Shown here: in pieces, positions 29,957 through 38,800 of the stretch | Layout: every line of letters starts with the position of its first letter | Position numbering within the stretch: the first letter of the stretch is position 1 | From: an uncultured Ruminococcus sp. | GTDB taxonomy: Bacteria > Bacillota > Clostridia > Oscillospirales > Ruminococcaceae | Direction of reading: 5' to 3' | DNA: 64,000 bases | Assembly: GCF_947301925.1 (NCBI RefSeq) | Contig: NZ_CAMYUE010000003.1 | Span: forward strand, 124,001-188,000 | The notes under the pieces: model-generated | What the model saw: the letters and a program-made list of their open reading frames with translations, nothing else | Told to the model about the DNA's origin: nothing | Databases searched by the model: none | Program-made: the position numbers and the translations under genes

Positions 29957-32900
29957 TTGAATGATATCAATAAATTAATGGATGGCCTATCCGACAAGAA
30001 GATAAATAAAAATAATATATTGCAGTTCCTTGGCGGAAACAGCATATCAGAAGATGATACGAAGAGCTGTAAGACGGACGGCAGAATAGCTGTCATAGGT
30101 CTTGCCTGCCGCTTTCCCGATGCAGATGATTATCGTCAGTTTTGGAGCAATCTGCTGGAAGGAAAATGCTCTATACGTGAGATAGAGAGGTGGGACGAAG
30201 AAGACTATTATTCAGCAGACAGGAATGCGGAGAATATGAGTTATAGCAAATGGGGCGGAATGCTTGATGACATAGCTTCATTTGATCCGGCGTTCTTTGA
30301 TATCACACCTGCTGAAGCTAAAAAAATGGACCCTCAGCAGAGGATACTTCTTGAAGAAACGTGGCACGCTTTTGAGAATGCAGGATATTCCGACAGGGAT
30401 CTGAGCGGCATGAAGTGCGGAGTGTATGTCGGTATAGCTGACAGTTCATACGGAGATGTACTGTCAGAGAACAATACTCCTGCCGATTCCTATCAGTGCA
30501 TGGGACTGAATAATTCAATACTTGCCAGCCGTCTTTCGTATTTTCTGAATATGAAAGGTCCCGCCATAGCTGTAGATACTGCCTGCTCTTCTTCATTGAC
30601 AGCTATCCATCTTGCCTGCAATGCATTATTGCAGGGCGACTGCGAAATGGCAGCGGCTTCGGGAGTGACCGTTTATTCATCGCCAAAGATGTATATAAAT
30701 ACCAGCAAGAACAATATGCTTTCCGAGAACGGAAAGTGTCGTCCCTTTGACAAGGATGCAAACGGATTTGTGCCCGGCGAGGGCTGCGGTGTCGTTATAC
30801 TGAAAAGACTGGGAGATGCGTTAAGGGACAACGATAATATCCTCGCAGTGATAGATGGTTCGTGTATGAATCAGGATGGAAAGACAAACGGTATCATGTC
30901 GCCGAATGTTATCTCGCAGTGCGCTCTTGAAAAGGAAGTATACGAAAAATTCGGCATACCTGTTGAAAAGATAGGGTACTGTGAGGCGCATGGTACAGGA
31001 ACAAAGTTAGGTGATCCCATAGAGATCGAGGCGCTCACCGAGAGCTTCAGGGAGCATACTTCCAAAGTCGGCTTCTGCTCCATAGGCTCTGTAAAGGCTA
31101 ATATCGGACATACTGTTGCAGCAGCAGGTGTTGCCGGTGTAATAAAGCTCATATGTATGCTTCAGAACGGCGTAAAGCCTCCGGAGATAGGCTACGATGA
31201 ATGCAATCCGTATATCGAGCTTGATAGTTCGCCGTTTTATATCAATACAAAAGCTGAAAAATGGGTGGACAGAGCTGACAAGAAGTGCATAGTCAGCTCA
31301 TTCGGATTCAGCGGTACAAATGTTCATCTTGTAATTGAGGGATATAGTGATACCGTCGGCAAATGCGAAAGCAGGAAAAGGCTTTATGTTTTCTCGGCAA
31401 AAAGTGAATCAGCGCTGAAAAGCTTGCTGAGCATCTATACAGACTGGCTTGACGGTCAGTCCGAGGATATTGCGGCCAGACTGGCGTATACCCTTATGTA
31501 CGGAAGGAGTCATTTCCCTTACAGAGCTGCTTTCGTATGCTCCGATCTCAGCGATCTCCGAAGCAGCATAACATCTTTCCTTGACGGGATCAGTGCAGGG
31601 GGGATGTGTTCTGTTCAGAGCATGGCAGATGACGATGCCGCGCAGCTTATCGACCATTTATATGAAAGCGATTTCTCTGACGGTGATACGGAGAAGGCAT
31701 ACAGTAAGTATCTTGAAGGATATTCGGGAAACAGGGAAAGACTCACAGTTCATCAGAGGATAGTATGTGCTCCGGGCTACTGCTTTGACAAGTCTGTATA
31801 CTGGATAGACAGCAAAAAGGACAGGTATAAGAATATTTGTGTACTTGGTGAAAGACTTGTAAAGGCGCCTGTGGATCTGTCTGCGAGAACTGATGTCAGC
31901 AATGCGGTAGTTGCAGCGGCAGATAATAAAAAGCCTGCCTATTGCAGGAACATTACTGCTGTAGGCGGAGAGTTCTTTGATCATGCATTTGAGTCTGACA
32001 CTATGGTATTTAATTATGAAACAGATAAAACTGCAACAGATGTCGGCACTGTAGTCAGGGATCTTTTTGCAAGGATAAAGAAGGTCCTTGCTAACAATAC
32101 TTCAGGCAGCTACAGGATAATAAACGTATTCAGCAGTGTTTCCGCAGATACAGTTCCCGAGCTTGAGGCTCTTGACGGACTGAGCGTGACTGTCCGCAAT
32201 GAATATCCGCAGGTATCTGTGAAGAATATCTTTGTGGCATCGGCAGATACTTCTTTCATATCAGACAAACTGTACGATGATATTTGCTGCGGCAACGAGA
32301 AGACAGTATACTACAACTCTCAGGGCGAGAGATATGTATATGATTACTATGATGCGGTTCCCTCTGCTGAAGGATACACCTTCCCTGATGAAAACGGAAA
32401 CTATATCATAACAGGCGGAACAGGCGGCATAGGCTCTGAGCTGACGGCGTATCTGACAGGAAAGCTGCATGGCAATATCATAATACTCGGAAGAAAAGCC
32501 CTGAATGAAGATATTGAGCAGAAGCTTGAGAAAATACAGTCTGATAAATGCAAAGCAGTATATATCAGCTGTGATATCACAGATGAAGATTTGTTAAAAA
32601 AATGCGCTCAGGATATTGTAAACTCTTATGGTACAATAAATGGTGTTATTCACTGCGCAGGTATTTTCAGAAACAATTTTATCATAAACAAGGACACTGA
32701 TGAGTTTGATACCGTCCTTGCACCCAAGGTCGGTGGGACGAAGCTGCTTCACCGGTATTTCCGCGGAAGCGGACTGAAGTTCTTCTTCGTTATTTCTTCA
32801 GTAGCTTCTGTTATAGGAAAGACAGGACAGAGCGATTATACCTACGCAAACAGGTTTCTTGATCTGTTCGTCAGAGCCAAGTCGGCAGAAAACCGCAGCT

Positions 32901-35812
32901 GCAGATATGCGTCTTTCAATTATTCTTACTGGGAAAATATGGGGATGAAGCTTTCTGCGGATGATGCTGACGAGCTTATTGAAAAATACGGTATATATTC
33001 GTTCAAGGGGGACGAAGGAACTTTTGCATTTGAATCAGCAATGAAAACGGGAAGCATAAATAATTATCTTGTCAAGACAAAGGATACATCGGTCATTAAA
33101 GACAGGATAAATGCTCTTTCGTCTTCGCATCCGACAAAGACAGTGAATGATGAGTATACTTTATCGGACGCAGAGGATATAATAAGGCGCGTTCTTTCTG
33201 ATGTTACAGGCTATGACATATCTACGTTCACTGCTGGTTTTGAGCTTGATGCTCTTAATCCCGATTCAGTTATCATAAACAGCTTCAACAGCAGGATAGA
33301 GAAGTATTTCACCGGACTTCCCAAAACTATACTATATGAGAAGAATACAGTGGAAGAAATAGCTGAATATGTAATAAAGCAGACGACTCATATTATAAAG
33401 CCTTTGGCAGTTAATAATGTCGGCATTGAAGCAGGCAGTGCTTCAGCGCCTGATGAAAAGAATGACCGCAGCTCAAAGCTTGCAATCATTGGTATAAGCG
33501 GAAGATTTGCCTCTGCAGAAAGCGTTGGTGAACTCTGGAATGCTGTAATTGATGAAAAGTCACTGATATCGGGCTTGCCTACAGATCGCTGGAAGGAGCA
33601 CGAAAAGCAGTTGAGACTTTATGATGAGGAGATATACTGCAAGTCGGGCGGATTTATGAAGGATATCTACGGCTTTGACACAGAGTTGTTCCATATCTCG
33701 CCAAGAGAAGCAAAGCTGACAGATCCACAGGAAAGAAAGTTTATGGAGGTTGTATTCGAGGCTTTGCAGGACAGCGGTTATATCAGCAAGTCACTGAGCT
33801 CCTCGAAGGTCGGCGTTTTTGTAGGATCAACAACTAATACTTTTTCCTCATATGCCGAGAACAGCTGGACAAGCGGAAGTTTCGAGGCCGCACAGGCGAC
33901 TCCCTGGTCAATATCCAACAGGATATCCTGGTTTTATAATTTCCACGGCCCATCAATGACGATCGATACAGCTTGTTCATCAGGTGCAGCGGCGTTCCAT
34001 ACAGCTTGTCAGAGTATAAAGAGCGGAGACTGTGACACCGCTGTGGTTGGAGGTGTGAATATATACACTCACCCGTACAAGTATGCAGTGATGTGCAGAA
34101 AGCAGATGCTGTCAAGGTCGGGAGTATGCTCCGCATTCGGACAGGGAGCTGACGGATTTGTACCGGGAGAAGGAGTTTCGGCTGTAATAATAAAGAGGCT
34201 TGAGGATGCAGTGAGAGATAATGATCATATCTATGCTGTTATAGAGTCCTCAGCAATTAACACGGCAGGAAAGTCAAAGGGCTTCCTTGTTCCCGACATA
34301 AATCAGCAGGCAGAGGTTATAGAAAAGGCGCTTTCAGATGCTGATCTCGTTCCGGATGATATAACGTACATAGAAGCTCACGGCACGGGAACACAGCTGG
34401 GAGATCCCATAGAGATAGCTGCATTGAATAAGGTGTATCGCAGAGGCAGCAGAACAAAGCTCTGTCCTGTCGGCTCTGTAAAGACCAATATCGGACATCT
34501 TGAGTCCGCAAGTTTTTTCGCATCACTGGCAAAGGTGATATGCATGATAAAGGAGCGTAAGATCGCAAAGACACTGAACAGTGCGGATATCAACACCAAT
34601 ATAGATATGGAAAACACACCGTTTTATTTCCCACAGTCCGGTACAGAATGGAAAGCTGACAGCAACGGGCGAAGAATAGCTGCCATAAGCTCATTCGGAG
34701 CAGGCGGAGTTAATGTCCATGTGATAGTCAGCGAATACGATGACTTGAATAATGATTCTACAGCTTGTAACAGTGAAAAGCTTTGGTTTCCTGTTTCAGC
34801 AGTCAGTGATAAGAGGCTCATGACGTATTTAGCAATTATCAAAGACTGGCTAACAGAAAGTTCTTCATCACATACCGGATTTGGCGATATTTGCTATTCA
34901 TTAAGAAGGAAAATGCCAATGCTGGACATATCAGTTGGTATATGTGCTCATAGCGCAGATGAAGCTGTAAGAGTTATTGACTCGGTTATTTCATCAGGCA
35001 GTGCATTTGACGGGGCAGTTTACGGTGATGGTAATGAAAATGAAGATATTACCGCTGAGTTTGAGAAATGGAGAAAAGGCGGAAAAACTTCAGAAACAGA
35101 GATCGGTCTGAAACTTGTTGAACTGCCGTTCTATCCTACTGATAATATGATCTACAGACCTGATATTGCAGCACAGTTTAGCCGCAGAGATCATACCAGC
35201 GGTCACAGGCAGCGTTCGGGCAGCTTTGTATACGGGATGGATTCTGAGAGGAGTTTTTGCGACGGGGCAATAAACGTTTTTGAAGTGCTTGAGATCATGG
35301 GAGAAATGGTATACATATATAATCGTTCTGATGCAGCCGGCATAAGATCGGTGCGCTTTGCGTCGCCTTTGATCTCGGCGAATGCAGAACGTTATGAGGC
35401 AGAAATATCGGAACATGATATAAGAGTATATATTGCAGAGAAAAGTGCGAAAAGGCTTTTCGCAGCGGCAGAGCCTTGTGATTCCGATGAGATCAGCGAC
35501 AGAGCTGAAAACAGCTATATCGAAGAAAATGAACTGTCCTGCGGCGGCGGTGTGCCGCTTTCAACGTCAGTACATAACGCTGTGAAAGAATTTGTCAGGT
35601 CTCAGGTGCCTTTTGCGACCGGCTTTGCAGCTGCCTCTGTCGAAAGTTGTTTGCTTTACGGTGAAATATCCGCTTCAGATGAAAAGAATATACACATCGG
35701 ACTTGTAAAAAAGGTCTCCGATACAAAATATGTTATTGATCTGAGGATCAGCGACAGATATGGAAACACACTTATGATCATAAATAGAATGTATCTGATC
35801 TGTAAGGGGTAA
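29957..35812 (+). CDS. Trans-AT polyketide synthase PKS-5: (docking)-KS-KR-ACP-KS-psiDH
   Basis: TTG start with GAGGG eight bases upstream; 1951 aa. Residues 1-30 (INKLMDGLSDKKINKNNIL) look like a helical docking segment. KS1: DTACSSS near 209, HGTGT near 345, KANIGH. KR: structural half then GGTGGIG near 817, with SSVAS...SDYTYAN active site near 950. The ACP reads NPDS near 1102, an unusual context but with the serine present. KS2 from 1174: DTACSSG near 1340, HGTGT near 1475, KTNIGH. After a post-linker (LPFYP) the last 200 residues have the length and position of a DH double hotdog, but no HxxxGxxxxP motif and no DxxxQ motif are visible, so it is probably a non-catalytic DH remnant. The protein stops there; the KR and ACP completing this module begin two bases downstream in PKS-6. 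Confidence 0.9.
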   Translation: MNDINKLMDGLSDKKINKNNILQFLGGNSISEDDTKSCKTDGRIAVIGLACRFPDADDYRQFWSNLLEGKCSIREIERWDEEDYYSADRNAENMSYSKWGGMLDDIASFDPAFFDITPAEAKKMDPQQRILLEETWHAFENAGYSDRDLSGMKCGVYVGIADSSYGDVLSENNTPADSYQCMGLNNSILASRLSYFLNMKGPAIAVDTACSSSLTAIHLACNALLQGDCEMAAASGVTVYSSPKMYINTSKNNMLSENGKCRPFDKDANGFVPGEGCGVVILKRLGDALRDNDNILAVIDGSCMNQDGKTNGIMSPNVISQCALEKEVYEKFGIPVEKIGYCEAHGTGTKLGDPIEIEALTESFREHTSKVGFCSIGSVKANIGHTVAAAGVAGVIKLICMLQNGVKPPEIGYDECNPYIELDSSPFYINTKAEKWVDRADKKCIVSSFGFSGTNVHLVIEGYSDTVGKCESRKRLYVFSAKSESALKSLLSIYTDWLDGQSEDIAARLAYTLMYGRSHFPYRAAFVCSDLSDLRSSITSFLDGISAGGMCSVQSMADDDAAQLIDHLYESDFSDGDTEKAYSKYLEGYSGNRERLTVHQRIVCAPGYCFDKSVYWIDSKKDRYKNICVLGERLVKAPVDLSARTDVSNAVVAAADNKKPAYCRNITAVGGEFFDHAFESDTMVFNYETDKTATDVGTVVRDLFARIKKVLANNTSGSYRIINVFSSVSADTVPELEALDGLSVTVRNEYPQVSVKNIFVASADTSFISDKLYDDICCGNEKTVYYNSQGERYVYDYYDAVPSAEGYTFPDENGNYIITGGTGGIGSELTAYLTGKLHGNIIILGRKALNEDIEQKLEKIQSDKCKAVYISCDITDEDLLKKCAQDIVNSYGTINGVIHCAGIFRNNFIINKDTDEFDTVLAPKVGGTKLLHRYFRGSGLKFFFVISSVASVIGKTGQSDYTYANRFLDLFVRAKSAENRSCRYASFNYSYWENMGMKLSADDADELIEKYGIYSFKGDEGTFAFESAMKTGSINNYLVKTKDTSVIKDRINALSSSHPTKTVNDEYTLSDAEDIIRRVLSDVTGYDISTFTAGFELDALNPDSVIINSFNSRIEKYFTGLPKTILYEKNTVEEIAEYVIKQTTHIIKPLAVNNVGIEAGSASAPDEKNDRSSKLAIIGISGRFASAESVGELWNAVIDEKSLISGLPTDRWKEHEKQLRLYDEEIYCKSGGFMKDIYGFDTELFHISPREAKLTDPQERKFMEVVFEALQDSGYISKSLSSSKVGVFVGSTTNTFSSYAENSWTSGSFEAAQATPWSISNRISWFYNFHGPSMTIDTACSSGAAAFHTACQSIKSGDCDTAVVGGVNIYTHPYKYAVMCRKQMLSRSGVCSAFGQGADGFVPGEGVSAVIIKRLEDAVRDNDHIYAVIESSAINTAGKSKGFLVPDINQQAEVIEKALSDADLVPDDITYIEAHGTGTQLGDPIEIAALNKVYRRGSRTKLCPVGSVKTNIGHLESASFFASLAKVICMIKERKIAKTLNSADINTNIDMENTPFYFPQSGTEWKADSNGRRIAAISSFGAGGVNVHVIVSEYDDLNNDSTACNSEKLWFPVSAVSDKRLMTYLAIIKDWLTESSSSHTGFGDICYSLRRKMPMLDISVGICAHSADEAVRVIDSVISSGSAFDGAVYGDGNENEDITAEFEKWRKGGKTSETEIGLKLVELPFYPTDNMIYRPDIAAQFSRRDHTSGHRQRSGSFVYGMDSERSFCDGAINVFEVLEIMGEMVYIYNRSDAAGIRSVRFASPLISANAERYEAEISEHDIRVYIAEKSAKRLFAAAEPCDSDEISDRAENSYIEENELSCGGGVPLSTSVHNAVKEFVRSQVPFATGFAAASVESCLLYGEISASDEKNIHIGLVKKVSDTKYVIDLRISDRYGNTLMIINRMYLICKG

Positions 35813-35814
35813 AA

Positions 35815-38800
35815 ATGATAGAGATTTATAATGATAAACTGACAGAGCAGCCGGTAATGAACTGCGGTGAGCTCGTGAGAGAGACTGTAATATGTGATAT
35901 ATCAGGAAAAAGATTTGCAGGATATGATTTCGGACATGATGTGCTCTGCTGCAACAGCATGGATGAGATGAGCGCATATGTATATGATTCCTTGACAGGC
36001 GGCAAAGATATAGATATAGTCATCTGTGATGATACCATAGCCGGTGCAGACAGCATTATGTATATAAAAGAGTATTATCTGAAGCTCCTTGATATTGTAA
36101 AAACAGCAGTGTTTGAAAAAAAGTCATGTCTGCGCCTGATAGTATTCTATAAGACTGGAGATGACATCTTACCGTATAATGAGGCATTTGCCCCTATAGG
36201 TATGTCAGCTGCGATAATCGGAGGAGAACTGAAGATAAAGACAGTGGGGCTTGATAAGGCAACTGATCTTACCTTTGATATTCTCATGTCCGAGCTTACC
36301 GAGGCAGATTTTACTGACAGTACCGTAGTATATAACAGCGGCAAACGATACATAAAGAGTATGGTGCCATGCAGAAGTGCAGGCACGGGCCGCGGAAGCT
36401 CTCTCATTCTTGATGGTGATTCAGCAATTGTAATCACAGGAGCGTCAGGTAGGATCGCGGGCATATTAGCGAGAGCTGTTGCAGAAAGGAGCAGAGCTGG
36501 CATAATACTTATCAGCCGCAGCAGGAATAGTCAGATAGATGATCTTTTAGAAAGATACGGCGGAAGGGTAAGCTTTATCGAATGTGATATAAACGATGGC
36601 AGCAAATTTGAAACGGTTTTGTCAGAAGCCCTTGCAGGCTACAGCAGATGTGCGGCTATAATAAATACCGCAGGCAACAATGACGGTAAGTACTTCATAA
36701 ACAAGAACAGAGAGGACATGGAATATGTTTTCGCCCCAAAGCTCAACGGAGCCTTCGTTTTGTTTGAGTATGCCTGCAAGCATCCTGTTGACAGGCTGAT
36801 ACTGTTCTCCTCCTCTTCGGCATTCTTAGGAGATCTCGGACAGGTGGATTACTCGCTGATAAACCGATTTACCGATGTGTTCGCCGCTTATGCGGATAAG
36901 TATCTCAGACGAAGCGGCAGGAATACAAGAGTGGTTTCAGCGGCATGGCCGCTGTGGAGAAATGGCGGTATGCACATGGAGGAGAGCAGAGAGGCGGTCT
37001 ACCTTGCGATGAACGGGGCAGAGTACCTTGAAGATGAAGAGGGAGCAGCTCTGCTGTTTGAACTTATGACAGATGAGGAGCATACAGGTCTGTTGGTAAT
37101 TAAAAAGAAGGATAAGTCAGAGGTGAAAAAAATGTCTGAAAAGAATTATAACAGGGGAGACGACAAAATCTCATCAGAGCTCAGGGATATCATCTATAGA
37201 GTAATAGATCTTGAGCCCGAAAGGATAAGCGAGACCAGAAATTTCAGTGAAATGGGATTTGATTCCATATCCTTCAGAGAATTTGCAGAGCAGATAAACA
37301 AGAGTTTCGGGCTTGAAATACTGCCCATAGACTTCTTTTCGTGTACGAATCTGAAGCTGCTTGCTGAAAAGGTTTCAAAGGAATACGCAGCCGCTGATAT
37401 GAAAAGAAAGACATCTGCTGCTTCCGTTAACGATCCGTTTGCTTTTCTTGACGATGGAGCTGACACAGCTGTATCTGATACAGGAGTATCGGCTGTATGC
37501 GGCGATAGTGCAAAAAAATGCGATGATATAGCCGTTATCGGTGCAGAATGTATAATGCCTGATGCAGATAATATATGGGAGTTCTGGAAGAATCTTACAA
37601 AAGGAAGATGCAGTGTAAAGAACGTTCCCGCTGAAAGGCTTACAGATGGCTGCTTTAAAGAAGGTACAGATATAAAGGCCTGCTTTATTGACAGAATAAA
37701 GGGATTTGACGGCGAATTCTTCGGAATCACTCCACGCAACTGCGATAATATGGATCCGCAGCAGCGGCTTTATATTGAAGTCGTATGGAGAGCTTTTGAG
37801 AGAGCGGGTTACAGGATAAGTGACCTTGAGGGTAAAAATGTCGGCGTGTTTACGGGAGTACAGCACTGTGACTATAAAAATATCCTTATGCAGAAGGGGA
37901 TACTTGACGGTTCTTCGGTAATAGGGACTGATCCTACAATGCTCAGCAATTATCTTTCGTACATATTTGATCTCCACGGCCCCAGCGAGTCAGTGAATAC
38001 AGCCTGCTCTTCCAGCCTTACAGCCGTACACAGAGCTGTAACTGCGATAAAGAACGGCGAATGTGAAATGGCAGTAGCAGGAGGAGTAAGTTTGCTGCTA
38101 AACGCCAATTCGTTCACTATGGCGGATAGTATGGGTATACTTTCACCTGAGAATACCTGTTCCGCCCTTGACGAAAGCGCCAGCGGATATGTAAAGGGTG
38201 AAGGAATAGGAGCGATTGTTCTTAAGCCGCTGTATAAGGCAGTCAGAGACGGTGACAACGTACTTGCGGTTATAAAGGCGAGCGGCGTAAATCACGGAGG
38301 CCGTGCGCAGTCCGTTACCTCTCCCAATGAAGAGGCTCAGTTGAAACTTGTGACCGACACCTTTGAAAAAGCTGGCATATCCCCTGATACTGTATCGTAT
38401 ATGGAGCTCCACGGAACAGGCACAAAGCTTGGCGACCCGATCGAGGTAAGAGCACTGAAAAGAGCATATGAGTATTTCGGCACTGAAAGCCGTGGTACCG
38501 TTGCAATAGGCTCCCTGAAAAACAATATAGGACATCTGGAGCCTGCATCGGGAATAGCAAGCATGATAAAGGTTATAATGTGTCTGAGAGAAAAGACTCT
38601 TGTACCTCATATCAATTACAGAAATGAGAATCCATATCTGAAGCTTTCCGAGACGCCATTCTATGTAAATACAGAGCTTCGTCAATGGAATACGGAAAAC
38701 ATCAGACGAGCTACAGTAAGCTCATTCGGTTTTGGCGGAGCCAATGCATTCGTTATTCTTGAGGAAGCTCCTCAAAATAGCAGTCATTCCCCTGATATCG

